The notes: generated by a model from the letters alone, not told the origin. Numbered from the stretch's first letter, positions 30,846 through 40,829 are shown. The stretch is 64,000 bases of DNA from Symbiodinium natans (GCA_905221605.1 CAJNDS010002340.1:179783-243782); one strand, 5' to 3'. Numbers and translations are program-made.

Positions 30846-30960
30846 TAAACCTTAAACCCCCAAACCCCCAAACCCCCAAACCCCTAAACCCCCAAACCCC
30901 TAAACCCCTAAACCCCCAAACCCCCAAACCCCTAAACCTCAAACCCCTAAACCCCAAACC
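30846..30960. repeat. AAACCCC-variant array
   Basis: About 15 units of AAACCCC with C or T next, distinct from the pure CCCTAAA array that follows at 31012-31152. Confidence 0.85.
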
Positions 30961-31011
30961 CCCCGTGCCAGCGGCAGCAAGACCATGTCCGAGAGCACTT
31001 ATAACTCAGTA

Positions 31012-31152
31012 GCCCTAAACCCTAAACCCTAAACCCTGAATACCCGATACCCTAAACCCAAACCCTGAACCCTAAACCCTAAACCCTAAACCCTAAACCC
31101 TAAACCCTAACCCTAAACCCTAAACCCTAAACCCTAAACCCTAATCCCTAAA
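31012..31152. repeat. CCCTAAA array
   Basis: About 19 units ending 14 bp before the exon at 31166. Confidence 0.9.
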
Positions 31153-31165
31153 ACTGCCCAGGCGC

Positions 31166-31237
31166 CTGCGGCAGAAAAATCATGGCCGAGAGTAAGCCTC
31201 TCTTCCGGGCCTGCCGCTCCTTCTGCCAGGCTGGATC
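31166..31237 (-). CDS. SPT6: SPT6 exon: Tex-like core, first helix
   Basis: Reads DPAWQKERQARKRGLLSAMI, then FLPQ. It aligns with the SPT6/Tex pattern 'W...R...i..aL..flyp' at the start of the Tex-like core. Acceptor GGACAG|G, GC donor after CAG, phase 0 on both sides. A similar stretch at about 30972-30998 (LSDMVLLPLA) may be a duplicated exon end. Confidence 0.75.
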
Positions 31238-31253
31238 CTGTCCAGGGGCTGGC

Positions 31254-31390
31254 TTTAGGGTTTAGGGTTTAGGGTTTAGGGTCTAGGGTCTAGGGTCGAG
31301 GGTCGAGGGTCGAGGGGCTAGGGGCTAGGGTCTAGGGTCTAGGGTCTAGGGTCTAGGGTCCAGGGTCTAGGGTCTAGGGTCTAGGGTTGG
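31254..31390. repeat. TTTAGGG then TCTAGGG/TCGAGGG arrays
   Basis: Four TTTAGGG units, then blocks of TCTAGGG and TCGAGGG variants, each locally uniform. Confidence 0.85.
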
Positions 31391-31506
31391 GTGTAGCTTA
31401 GACTTACAACGGCTTGCGAAACATATTTAGGGTACTCACAACCCAGTAACCCTAAACCCCAAGCCCTAAGCCCTGAGCCCTAAGCCCTAAACCCTCAGCC
31501 CTAAAC

Positions 31507-31742
<236 letters not shown>

Positions 31743-32009
31743 TTCCCAATCTTGCTCTTGCCTAGGTCTCGCGCACATTGGTCCAAGTCGTGCTCAGGCC
31801 ACACCCGAATTCATGCAGGGGCGCAGGGGCAGTTTAGGGTTTAAGGTTGAGGGTTTGGGGTTTAGGGTACGTGCATTATCTGCGGCAGAAGCTTTATATA
31901 GAGGAACCGGGGTCAACCGAACAAAACAAAAAGGGTGGCACTGGGGCTTAGAGCCCTGGGCCCCTGAGCCCCAAGAACTAAGCCCTAAGCCCTCTAACAA
32001 GCCCTAAGC

Positions 32010-32051
32010 GTCCTCCCGTCTCCGCTTCACTTCCGCCTCATCGTCCGAGTC
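32010..32051 (-). CDS. SPT6: SPT6 exon: charged linker before the Tex-like core
   Basis: Reads DSDDEAEVKRRRED between GTCACAG and GCTTAGGG. The donor GC is the first two bases of a variant telomeric unit. Phase 0 on both sides joins it to DPAWQKER. Confidence 0.65.
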
Positions 32052-32317
32052 CTGTGACACAAGAAGGGAGTCTTGAAGGAGGTGGTTTGGTAGGGTTTAC
32101 GTAGGCATTATGGGGTGTACGGAGGGCTTTGAGGGGTTTACATGGGGCTTACATAGGGTTTTCAGGTTTGTAACTGTTTACAGCTTATCGGGCTTAGGGC
32201 TTAGAGTTTGGGGCCTGGTCTGGGTTCCCCCATGAGGGTACCCAGAGGCCCTTAATAAAGGCACTTGACTGGAGATGCTTGGTTTGGGGCTTCAGGGTAT
32301 GTCTCAGGGTCAGAGGG

Positions 32318-32430
32318 TTAGCCCTAAACCCTAACCTTAAACCCTAAACCCTAAGCTAACCCTAAACCCTAAACCCTAAACCCTAAACCCTAAACCCTAA
32401 ACCCTAAACCCCTAAACCCTAAACCCTATG
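32318..32430. repeat. CCCTAAA array
   Basis: About 15 units in the intron between exons 32651 and 32051. Confidence 0.88.
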
Positions 32431-32650
32431 TTAAGCTTGAGCTGCGCGGCACGGAGGCCTCCAAAAGCCCCAAACCCCTCCACAGCCCGCCAGGCACCAG
32501 ACAGGGCTCTTGACCTTCCGAGCGGACGCCCGTGAAAAAAGAATGCAGATCTTAAGCCTGTAAACATGTCGTTTAGGGTTTAGGGTTTAGGGTTTAGGGT
32601 TTAGGGTTTAGGGTTTAGGCCCCCCCCCCCTGAACGAACCTTCACCCCGC

Positions 32651-32738
32651 CTGTCTCATCTGGTTCACCTTTTCCTCCGCTTCGTCCAATTTGGCGTCCG
32701 TGTCCAGAGCGGGTTGGACGTCCAGCATCTTCCTGAGC
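32651..32738 (-). CDS. SPT6: SPT6 exon: coiled segment before the Tex-like core
   Basis: Reads RKMLDVQPALDTDAKLDEAE, then EKVNQMRQ, a helical charged stretch. It starts with one base and ends phase 0 on a GC donor (CAG|GC). An alternative acceptor lies six bases later. Confidence 0.6.
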
Positions 32739-32753
32739 CTGGTTTCAGTTCGG

Positions 32754-32902
32754 GGTTTAGGGTTTAGGGTTCAGGGTTCAGGGTTTAGGGTTCAGGGTCT
32801 CGGGTTTCGGGTTTAGGGTTTAGGGTTTAGGGTTTAGGGTTTAGGGTTTAGGGTTTAGGGTTTAGGGTTTAGGGTTTAGGGTTTAGGGTTTAGGGTTTAG
32901 GG
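32754..32902. repeat. TTTAGGG array
   Basis: About 20 units with TTCAGGG and TTTCGGG variants near the left edge, starting about 15 bp from an exon. Confidence 0.88.
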
Positions 32903-33152
32903 TGCAGGGTTTATAGGATGCTGGGCTTCTACTGCTGGTAGGAGTTCAGGCTCCAGGGTTTGGTGGTGGCTGTATGGCGGTCAAGACTTTTGGGGTCGAG
33001 GTCGAGAAGGGCGCAACAGGTACTGACATCTTTCCTTGTAGCCCCTAAACCCTAGGCCCTAGACCCTGAACCCTAAACCCTAAACCCTAAACAACCTACT
33101 TGCTGCCTGGCGTAGAATCTGGCTTCCGTTAGGAGCAAACAAGCGTCAGCAT

Positions 33153-33155
33153 ATG

Positions 33156-33186
<31 letters not shown>

Positions 33187-33207
33187 GTATATATATATGT
33201 ATATATA

Positions 33208-33268
<61 letters not shown>
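33153..33268. repeat. TATATG/GTATAT microsatellite
   Basis: Alternating TA runs then about ten GTATAT hexamers. Frames through it give IYIYI or HIHIH strings and are not genes. Confidence 0.92.
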
Positions 33269-33269
<1 letters not shown>

Positions 33270-33749
33270 GGCACGCAGCAGCGTGACAACAACCAAACTC
33301 AGCAGCCACAGGCTCTTATTTGCAAGGGCCTGTCCCGGATGTCACAGCACACCACTTCACAGCTTTTCTTGGACAGGTGGTCCTGCGCAAGAGGCCCGTG
33401 AGAGTTGGGCTCATGGCAGAAGCATGCTGAGTCTAGCGTGTACGGCCTAGAGGGTTTAGGGTTTGGGGTTTGGGGTTTGGGGTTTGGGGTTTGGGGTTTA
33501 GGGTTTAGGGGTTAGGGGTTAGGGGTCAGGGGTAGTCAAGGTCTAGGGAAGACTATGATTGTCGTCCCTCATAGCACTAGAACGAAGTCCAAACGACGCC
33601 GAATTGTACTCAGGTCGGCTGTAAGGAATCGTGTGGGCCGGCAGGTATGGGGTCTGAGAGGATGCCATCAAGTAGGGTTGAAGACGAGACCGTCTAAAGA
33701 CCCTAGGAGCAGAAACTCTTAGCCTATTTAGGGTTTATGGTTTAGGGCA

Positions 33750-33960
33750 TAAACCCTAAACCCTGAACCCTAAACCCTTCTTAACCCTTAACGGCATGTA
33801 AAGTTTAGGCTTTCTACCCTAAACCCAAGCCCCAAACCCTAAACCCTTCTGAACCCTTAACCCTTAACCCTTAACCCTTCTGAACCCTTCACCCTTAACC
33901 CTAAACCCCGAACCCTAAACCCTAAACCCCGAAATCCTAAACCCTAAACCGTACCCTTAA
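33750..33960. repeat. Degenerate CCCTAAA/CCCTTAA blocks
   Basis: Runs of CCCTTAA (33860-33880) within CCCTAAA and CCCGAAA units. Confidence 0.75.
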
Positions 33961-34013
33961 ACCTCCAAAGTTCAAACCTTCCAACCTTAGCCCCCAAAAG
34001 AGGCCACACCTGC

Positions 34014-34044
34014 ACTTCGGCCCAGATCAGGGGATACAGCCTTG
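34014..34044 (-). CDS. SPT6: SPT6 micro-exon
   Basis: Thirty-one bases reading RLYPLIWAE between ATCCAG and a GC donor; two bases in and two bases out fit both neighbours. Joined it gives ARLYPLIWAEVL. A GT donor three bases later is possible. Confidence 0.45.
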
Positions 34045-34067
34045 CTGGATCTTGAGGGTTCGTGGCT

Positions 34068-34165
34068 TAGGGTTTAGGGTTTAGGGTTTAGGGTTTAGGG
34101 TTTAGGGTTTAGGGTTTAGGGTTTAGGGTTTAGGGTTTAGGGTTTAGGGTTTAGGGTTTAGGGGA
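34068..34165. repeat. TTTAGGG array
   Basis: About 14 perfect units starting about 25 bp from the micro-exon acceptor. Confidence 0.9.
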
Positions 34166-34547
34166 TCTTTTGTGGGTTTGCAGGGTTTGTAGGGTTTGTG
34201 GGGTTTGTGGGCTGTGTGGGGTTTGTGGGGTTTGTAGGGTTTGTAGGGTTTGGGGTTTGTGGGGTTTGTTGAGGTGTGGTAGGGGTTGAGGTGTGGAAAC
34301 CAGGAGAAGGGTTCCCCATTTCGGCTGGTAGTTTAGGGTTTTGGTTCTAGGCTTTCGGGTTTAGGGTTCCAGCTTGTGTGCTGTCTATCCCTACTCCGCC
34401 AGAAATCTCAATTTTCGAACACAGCTCTATAAGACTCTGGATCTGTAAACGGATGCATCCGAGGACCTTCTGCCTATTTAACTTAACAGTGTAGGGCACC
34501 CTTTCAACGCAGGAGGCGTCGACCTCTCAGGAACACTCAGGAACACT

Positions 34548-34695
34548 TTAGGGTTTAGGGTTTAGGGTTTAGGGTTTAGGGTTTAGGGCTTAGGGCTTAG
34601 GGCTTAGGGCTTAGGGCTTAGGGCTTAGGGCTTAGGGCTTAGGGCTTAGGGCTTAGGGCTTGGGGTTTAGGGCTTAGGGCTTAGGGTTTAGGGTT
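34548..34695. repeat. TTTAGGG then GCTTAGG arrays
   Basis: Six TTTAGGG units followed by about 11 uniform GCTTAGG units, then mixed. Confidence 0.9.
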
Positions 34696-34859
34696 GCTGG
34701 AATTTCAAGCCAGCTATTTAGTTTGTTCGGTGCGTATCCTGTAATAGAGCTGACGAACCATGAAGCTATCAGGCTTCGGTGCCTGCCTGTAGCAGGAACA
34801 TCTCCCAAAGGGGGAATCGACATAGCAAACCTAATGCATCTGAAAGTACGGTCTCGCCC

Positions 34860-34957
34860 CTAAACCCTAAACCCTAAACCCTGAACCCTAAACCCTAAAC
34901 CCTAAACCCTGAACTCTGAACCCTAAACCCTAAACCCTAAACCCTAAACCCTAAACA
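34860..34957. repeat. CCCTAAA array
   Basis: About 14 units with CCCTGAA and CTCTGAA variants. Confidence 0.88.
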
Positions 34958-35044
34958 CCTTCAACTCCCTGGAGATCATCATAGGTCGCCCGGCAAGCTA
35001 AGAAATAAAATGGATCCCATTTTGCGTATTCGGGGGTCTAGAAG

Positions 35045-35157
35045 GGAACCTGACCCCTAAACCCTAAACTAAACCTTAAACCCTAAACCCTAAACCCTAA
35101 ACTAAACCTTAAACCCTAAACCCTAAACCCTAAACTAAACCTTAAACCCTAAACCCT
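35045..35157. repeat. CCCTAAA array with a higher-order unit
   Basis: A longer unit made of CTAAACTAAACCTTAAA plus three CCCTAAA is repeated about three times. It ends at the splice donor of the exon at 35160. Confidence 0.85.
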
Positions 35158-35159
35158 AC

Positions 35160-35239
35160 CGGGCATCCTAGCATCATCCAGAAGACCTGAAAATTTCGGG
35201 GCTCGCGGCTCGTCCTTCAACACCCTGGCCAAAATGTTC
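35160..35239 (-). CDS. SPT6: SPT6 exon: dinoflagellate insert region
   Basis: Reads NILARVLKDEPRAPKFSGLL, then DDARMP. Acceptor GTGCAG|G; the donor is G|GTAGGGTTTAGG, that is, the edge of the telomeric array. Phase fits 37017 and 34044. Confidence 0.6.
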
Positions 35240-35496
35240 CTGCACCGTTGGAGCACTAGTTGGAGTGATTGCGGTTGTTGGGGGCTACGCGGGTTACTAA
35301 CCTGTGGGGTTGACAGAATAACCCTGGAAGTAAACGCAATTGCTTTTATTCAATAAAGGGCGACTATAGTAGCCCTACATGGGCATTTACCCAAAACGGG
35401 TTACCCATAATAATCATACTATGCACTCAAAGTTATCGAGTCCTTATTATAGGATCTCCCCAAGCAGGGTACCCCAATTTTCGGAAGCCCCCATGT

Positions 35497-35633
35497 GGCC
35501 ACTTCTCTAAAATACGGCCCCATTTGGGGTCCTTGTTATAAGGCGGCCCCTCTTCTCTAGGGTACCCAAAAAGGAACCCTAAACCCTAAACCCGAACCCC
35601 TAAAGGACCATAACTTAGAGAACTCACCATGCA
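35497..35633. repeat. CTTCTCTA inverted-repeat element with telomeric units inside
   Basis: It starts GGCCACTTCTCTAAAATACGG and ends CCATAACTTAGAGAACTCACC in mirror orientation. A short CCCTAAA block (about 35577-35605) lies inside. Compare copies at 5250 and 62485, which lack the block. Confidence 0.55.
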
Positions 35634-35676
35634 TGTCGAGTATGGCTTCCTGTGGTGAAGGCGACGCCTCATCAGC

Positions 35677-35795
35677 CTAAACCCTAAACCCTAAACCCTA
35701 AACCCTAAACCCTAAACCCTAAACCCTAAACCCTAAACCCTAAACCCTAAACCCTAAACCCTAAACCCTAAACCCTAAACCCTAAACCCTAAACC
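35677..35795. repeat. CCCTAAA array, perfect
   Basis: About 17 unbroken heptamers, one of the purest arrays. Confidence 0.95.
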
Positions 35796-35873
35796 ATGCA
35801 CACTCGGAGGATCCATCGATGCGTTTTTGTTTGACTTGTCCTTCGGGCCCTACACCCTTCATCAAGCCTCAAG

Positions 35874-35945
35874 CCCTAAACCCTAGACCCTAAACCCTAA
35901 ACCCTAAACCCTAAACCCTAAACCCTAAACCCTAGACCCTAAACC
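35874..35945. repeat. CCCTAAA array
   Basis: About ten units with two CCCTAGA variants. Confidence 0.88.
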
Positions 35946-36389
35946 AAAAAATGAGCTGGGGCAGTCCTGCGGACAGTATTCCAACTCGAGTCCAGGACTG
36001 TTTGGCTGGCGTCCTGTCCCTCCTCCTGAGCGTGCTTTTGACTTCTTGCTTGGAGGATATAAGTACCCAAAAAGGGACCCCAATTGGAGTTTTCCTACTT
36101 CTGACTCCATTTTTTCATAACTACTTACTAAGTCCTCCGACCCTCCAAGTGTGCTTAGGGCCCCTGACCTTGCTTTGGACTTCTCGGGGAGAGGGTTCGG
36201 GATTTGAGGTTTAGGGTTTAGAGTTTAGGGTTTAGGGTTTAGGGCTTAGGGTTTAGGGTTTAGGGTTTAGGGTTCAAGATTCGGGTTCCTTGTAGTGACA
36301 GGTTCTGAGAAAGAGAATAATGGTAGCACGTTCTTTCGTGATCTGAATTTTGGGGTTCCGGAGTAACTTTCCTGTCTTTCTTTGGAGCA

Positions 36390-36412
36390 CCCTCAACCCT
36401 CAACCCTCAACG

Positions 36413-36479
<67 letters not shown>

Positions 36480-36510
36480 ACCCTAAACCCTAAACCTAAA
36501 CCCTAAACGA
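36390..36510. repeat. CCCTCAA array
   Basis: About 13 uniform CCCTCAA units followed by three CCCTAAA. It is the complement-strand counterpart of the TTGAGGG array at 31507. Confidence 0.92.
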
Positions 36511-36689
36511 AAACGAGCATGCTTCATGGGATCCCCGTCAGCTCTCGAAACCGACTTCCAGAGCTAACGTTGCTCAAGGACACTTGGAGACCGGGTTTAG
36601 GGTTTAGGGTTTAGGGTTTAGGGTTAGGGTTCAGGGTTTAGGGTTTAGGGTTCAGGGTTCAGGCTTCAGGGTTTAGGGTTGGTTTTGGT

Positions 36690-36833
36690 CCCTTAGTATG
36701 GGCCCTTCAACGGGGACTCCTTATATACCCTGTAATTAACCCAAGGGCCCATACTTCAGAACCCTTCTAAAGGAGGTAAAGGACCTTGGTAAGGGCCCAA
36801 ATAACTACCCTTAGATCCTATGAACCCTGAAAG
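36690..36833. repeat. GGTCCCTTAGTATGGGCCC element, copy 2
   Basis: Shares GGTCCCTTAGTATGGGCCC, AAGGGCCCAT, CAGAACCC and AAAGGAGGT with a copy at about 15308-15475, in the same order. A dispersed short repeat of about 150 bp. Confidence 0.6.
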
Positions 36834-36884
36834 CCCTGAGATTCTAGACCCTGAAGCCCTAAAGCCTAAACCCGCAACCCTGAT

Positions 36885-37016
36885 GCCCTAAACCCTAAAC
36901 CCTAATGCCCTAAACCCTCATGCGCTAAACCCTAAACCCTAAACCCTAAACCCTAAACCCTAAACCCTAAACCCTAAACCCTAAACCCTAAAGCCCTAAA
37001 CCCTAAACCCTAAAGC
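36885..37016. repeat. CCCTAAA array reaching an exon
   Basis: About 18 units. The right end (CTAAAGCCCGG) contains the GC donor of the exon at 37017. Confidence 0.88.
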
Positions 37017-37082
37017 CCGGGTAGTCGAGGAGCAATTGTGACGCAGTACATCAGACACAGCTTCTCAAAGATGGGGTCGAAC
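37017..37082 (-). CDS. SPT6: SPT6 exon: dinoflagellate insert region
   Basis: Reads FDPIFEKLCLMYCVTIAPRL, then P. It is the only open frame of the stretch. Acceptor GGCCAG|G; GC donor in GG|GCTTTAGGG, a telomeric unit. Joined upstream it reads IASELFDPIFEK. Confidence 0.6.
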
Positions 37083-37395
37083 CTGGCCAGATGTTGGCTC
37101 CAGAGGTTTAAGGTGGTTTAGGGTTTAGGGTTTAGGGTTTAGGGTTTAGGGTTTAGGTTATAGGGTTGAGGGTTTAGCCTCAATCCCTGAGAGTAAAGTA
37201 TAGGGAATCCCGGCACTATTTGTCCTACAACAGGTTTCCAACTTTTTCAGGTCTACGGTAGGGGTTCAGGGTGGGGGGCTCAGGGGGTTTAGGGTTTGAC
37301 AGATGAGCGGTTTAGGGTTAGGGCGTATATAGTGGGCTTGAAAGTTCACAACTTGAGGGTATGATATGGGGCGAAAACAAAAAGCTTCACAGAAC

Positions 37396-37453
37396 AGCTC
37401 GGAAGCAATGGCCGCGACACAGGCGGGGGATCTGTGGCCGTTCGGCTTTGACC
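37396..37453 (-). CDS. SPT6: SPT6 exon: dinoflagellate insert region
   Basis: Reads SKPNGHRSPACVAAIASE between AAAAAG and a GT donor (CT|GTTCTG). Two bases in, two out. Two of three frames are open, so frame choice rests on phase. Confidence 0.45.
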
Positions 37454-37489
37454 CTTTTTCAAAGCTCTAAAGCCCAAACTAACCCTAAA

Positions 37490-37608
37490 ACCGAAACCCT
37501 AAACCCTAAGCCCCAAACCCTAATACCGAAACCCTAAGCCCCAAACCCTAAACCCTAAACTCTAACCCTAAACCCAAAGCCCTAAGCCCTAAACCCTAAA
37601 CCCTAAAC
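37490..37608. repeat. Degenerate CCCTAAA array abutting an exon
   Basis: About 16 units with CCCTAAG and CCGAAAC variants; its right end meets the donor of the exon at 37611. Confidence 0.85.
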
Positions 37609-37610
37609 TC

Positions 37611-37675
37611 CATCCTGAGCAGCCCGCGCCAAGAACTCGGCAAGAACGTCGCCGTCCAGGCTCATGCCTGCGCAC
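37611..37675 (-). CDS. SPT6: SPT6 exon: dinoflagellate insert region
   Basis: Reads CAGMSLDGDVLAEFLARAAQ, then D. Acceptor ATCTTCAG|G. The donor is either GA two bases before, or GT within, the first GTTTAGGG of the intron; phase favours GA. Confidence 0.6.
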
Positions 37676-37927
37676 CTGAAGATTGAAGCAGACCCACTCT
37701 TTAGGGTTCAGGGTTTAGGGCTTAGGGTTTAGGGTTTAGGGTTTAGGGTTTAGGAGCTCACGCAGCATGGGTCCAAACCTACACCCTAAACCCTTAACCC
37801 TAAACTCGAAACCCTAAACCTATTCTGTTCCCCAGTAGACTAGCAATGAAAGGGTGCGCATTTGAAGCAGGACTTGGGCTGCATGGATGTTACGCTTTCA
37901 GGAGGTCTAGGTTCCAAGGAGTAGGCA

Positions 37928-38090
37928 GGGTTTAGGGTTTAGGGTTTAGGGTTTAGGGTTTAGGGTTTAGGGTTTAGGGTTTAGGGTTTAGGGTTTAGGG
38001 TTGAGGGTTGAGGGTTTAGAGTTTAGGGGTTAGGCTTCAGGGTTCAGGGTTCAGGGTTCGGGGTTTAGGGTTTAGGGTTCTACCACTCTA
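37928..38090. repeat. TTTAGGG array with TTGAGGG and TTCAGGG ends
   Basis: Eleven perfect units then variant units, in the intron between exons 38516 and 37675. Confidence 0.88.
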
Positions 38091-38515
38091 GGAATAAGTA
38101 GGGCACCGCTTTTTTTTGCTTGCAGAGGGACACACAAACCCGCAATGTGAAGCATGTCGAAACCCTCATCAGGTGTGCATCCCGTCCACCAAATTTTGTG
38201 TTTAGGGTTTAGGGTTTACGACCACCTGTCGCTTTGGACCCGGCAGTACAGTCAAGTTGCTGGGGCAAAATGAACAAGCCCCCCAACAAGTATCCACCCT
38301 GAACTCTGAACCCTGAACGGATTCAAAGTAAATAGGCCCCCCTTTATGGGTCACTTCCCAAGCTAGGAATGCCCCTTCACATACCCCAAAATACTCGAAC
38401 CCTGAGTCAAAAACCCGGTCAAGGGCCGCATAAGGGTCGCGCGCTCGTTTGCCCATTTTTTGGGGTTAGGGTTTTAGGGTTTAGGGCTTCGCCGGATCAC
38501 TCGCCCCTTCCCTGC

Positions 38516-38546
38516 GCCGAGATTCGCGCAGGAAAGATGCGGTCAC
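38516..38546 (-). CDS. SPT6: SPT6 micro-exon
   Basis: Thirty-one bases reading DRIFPARIS, placed by phase after REVRLV to give REVRLVRDRIFPARIS. Acceptor AACCAG|G, GC donor (GCAGGG). Another frame is also open, so this is tentative. Confidence 0.4.
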
Positions 38547-38939
38547 CTGGTTTGGTTTGGGTTTAGAGGTTCTGGGTCTTGGAGGTTGAGTGATGCATGC
38601 CTGAAGAGTTGGTGGAGACTAGGGCGACTAGGGGGAAGGGGATCCGGGGCGGGGAAGGGGTTTCGTTTTCGCTCTATTTTACAAAGATGATGCAAGTACT
38701 CACTGCCCTACGTCTTGAACTCCACTGGGAACTGTACTCATAAGCCCCCTCAGTCCCCTAAGTCCTCTAAGCAGGTTATACGTAGACGTTTAGCCCTAAA
38801 CCCTAAACCCTAAACTGGGGTTATAAGTACCCATGAACCTCCAAGCACTCGATCAGTATGGACCACGGCTCACAGAGCTCTTGGCGCCTGCGACTTCAGG
38901 TCGTCTCTAGAGCTTCGCCGCCGGGACTGTGCCTGCCAT

Positions 38940-39040
38940 GGTTTAGGGTTTAGGGTTTAGGGTTTAGGGGTTTAGGGTTTAGGGTTTAGGGTTTAGGGTT
39001 TAGGGTTCAGGGTTTCGGGTTTAGGGTTCAGGGTTCAGGG
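38940..39040. repeat. TTTAGGG array
   Basis: About 14 units with TTCAGGG at the right end. Confidence 0.88.
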
Positions 39041-39163
39041 TTTTTCTGGAGCTCAGGACTTCGAAGTCTTGGGATGTAGGGGTTCTGAGAGCTCAGGGTT
39101 GGGAGCAGCCGAAGCACTTAAAGCAATGGGTTGGAAAGCTTGGGGTTTCTCTTCCTCTCTTAC

Positions 39164-39218
39164 GGACAAGCCGCACCTCCCTAAGCTTCGCCGCTGCGTC
39201 CAACTTTGGGATGAGCTC
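39164..39218 (-). CDS. SPT6: SPT6 exon: dinoflagellate insert region
   Basis: Reads ELIPKLDAAAKLREVRLV with acceptor GGTGCAG|G and a canonical GTAAGAG donor. Phase 0 in, one base out. Confidence 0.6.
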
Positions 39219-39431
39219 CTGCACCAGTAGGGTTCAGGGTCTAAAAATTTAGAGCCCGGGGTTCAGGTTTTTTAGGGCTTGGGGCGGTTAGATCGGGGTT
39301 CTACCGGGACTTGCGTGTTAGGCTATAGGGTCTTTCCTGCTGGTCTTGGGAGCAGTTAAACTCCAAAACCTAAACCCTAAACCCTACAACCTACAACCCT
39401 AAACCCTAAACCCTAAACCCTAAACCCTAAC

Positions 39432-39498
39432 CCCCGAAGTCAGCTCCTCCAGGCGGTTAAACTCGGCCAGCTCCTGAGGATCGTCTGGTGGCAGCTGC
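39432..39498 (-). CDS. SPT6: SPT6 exon: dinoflagellate insert region
   Basis: Reads QLPPDDPQELAEFNRLEELT, then SG. Acceptor CCCGAG|G. It ends directly on GTTAGGGTTTAGGG, so the telomeric array supplies the GT donor. Confidence 0.6.
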
Positions 39499-39531
39499 CT
39501 CGGGTGCAAAAACACGTGGTGTCAGTTGGTT

Positions 39532-39630
39532 TAGGGTTTAGGGTTTAGGGTTTAGGGTTTAGGGTTTAGGGTTTAGGGTTTAGGGTTTAGGGTTTAGGGT
39601 TTAGGGTTTAGGGTTTAGGGTTTAGGGTTT
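39532..39630. repeat. TTTAGGG array
   Basis: About 14 perfect units, 34 bp from the acceptor of the exon at 39498. Confidence 0.9.
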
Positions 39631-39964
39631 TAGAGTTTTAGGGTGATTGCAGTACCGGGAGCCACCAAACAGGCCCTGGGAGGTTTAGGGTTTAGGGTTT
39701 CGGGCTGAGGGTTTTATGGGGCTTGGGGCTTGAGGCTTTAGGGTTTTGGGCAGTTGGTTTAGGGTCTACTGTAGGTTTTGGGGTTGTAGGGGTTAATGCT
39801 CCAGGGTTTTAAGGTTTAAGGTTTTGGGGTGTTAAAGGCTTCAGGGTTGAGAGTTTGGGCTTTGGGGGGGGGGTTGGGGGGTGGGGGGTGGGGCGGGGGG
39901 TGGGGGGGGGGACCTCTGCTATCAACCCTAAGCCCTCAGCCAAACCCTAAACCCCAACCCCAAA

Positions 39965-40045
39965 CCCCAAACCCAAACCCGCCCTAAACCCTAAACCCTA
40001 AACCCTAAACCCTAAACCCTAAACCCTAAACCCTAAGCCCTAAAC
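39965..40045. repeat. CCCTAAA array abutting an exon
   Basis: About 11 units; the last one touches the exon at 40046 and provides its GT donor on the gene strand. Confidence 0.9.
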
Positions 40046-40100
40046 CATCCTGACACCTCCGGCTCTGGGGCCGATGCGCAGAGCGGGACTTGCAGTGAAC
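40046..40100 (-). CDS. SPT6: SPT6 exon: dinoflagellate insert region
   Basis: Phase selects the frame SLQVPLCASAPEPEVSG. Acceptor GCTTTCAG|G; the exon ends TG directly on GTTTAGGG. All three frames are open, so the reading frame depends on its neighbours. Confidence 0.45.
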
Positions 40101-40169
40101 CTGAAAGCGCATCTTCAGCCTTGGCGCTTGCTCCGGGCTAGCGCTACAAAAGCCGTTTGAGGTGTAGGG

Positions 40170-40258
40170 GGTTTAGGGTTTAGGGTTTAGGGTTTAGGGT
40201 TTAGGGTTTAGGGTTTAGGGTTTAGGGTTTAGGGTTTAGGGTTTAGGGTTTAGGGCTT
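40170..40258. repeat. TTTAGGG array
   Basis: About 12 perfect units. Confidence 0.92.
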
Positions 40259-40745
40259 CTTCGACCGAGGTGCGGCCCCTTTGCTGCCTTGGCGAGGCAG
40301 GGGTCGACCTTGGATGGACTGCTGCAGAAAAGGCGAACGCGCGGCCCAGGAAAGCTCTCTGGTACTTGGAGGTTCCAGGGGCTTAGGGCTTAGGGCTTAG
40401 GGCTTAAGGCTTAGGGCTTAGGGCTTAGGGTTTAGGGTTTAGGGCTTAGGGCTTAGGGCTTAGAGCTTCGGGTTCAGGGTTTAGGGTTTAGAGTTTCTGG
40501 TACTTGGTTATCACCCCAACTATCACTGTACCTGTAAGCCCCCTAAGTCCCCTCAGTAGGTGAAAAGTGCAGTTCTCATGGGGGTTTAAGTACCGAGGAA
40601 ACAGGATTAGAGGGACCCTTGGGGATATAGACCCTCTGAATAAGGTCCCTGTTTAAGAGAGCCGGAAGAGGGTTAAGAAGGGTTTCCTTTTAAAGGCGCC
40701 CCTTATCCTACCTAGGAAAGTACCCACGAACCGTCTTGGATTTGC

Positions 40746-40815
40746 GCCGTTGCCGCCAAGAAGCAACCGAAATCTTCTGGTCCTTGTCCTGATCCTGCAG
40801 AGCTTCTTGCGACTT
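40746..40815 (-). CDS. SPT6: SPT6 exon: linker
   Basis: Reads KSQEALQDQDKDQKISVASW, then RQR. Acceptor CGTGCAG|A; GC donor (GCAAAT). The frame stays open to a GT at 40731, an alternative 3' end. Confidence 0.5.
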
Positions 40816-40829
40816 CTGCACGCTTACAC

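Noticed and set aside
38470-38546. Reading VTASFLRESRRREG as the SPT6 'EVTDFLRL' motif
   Set aside because: The order is wrong: the YqgF start is at 21.9 kb, well downstream, and phase selects the other frame (DRIFPARIS).
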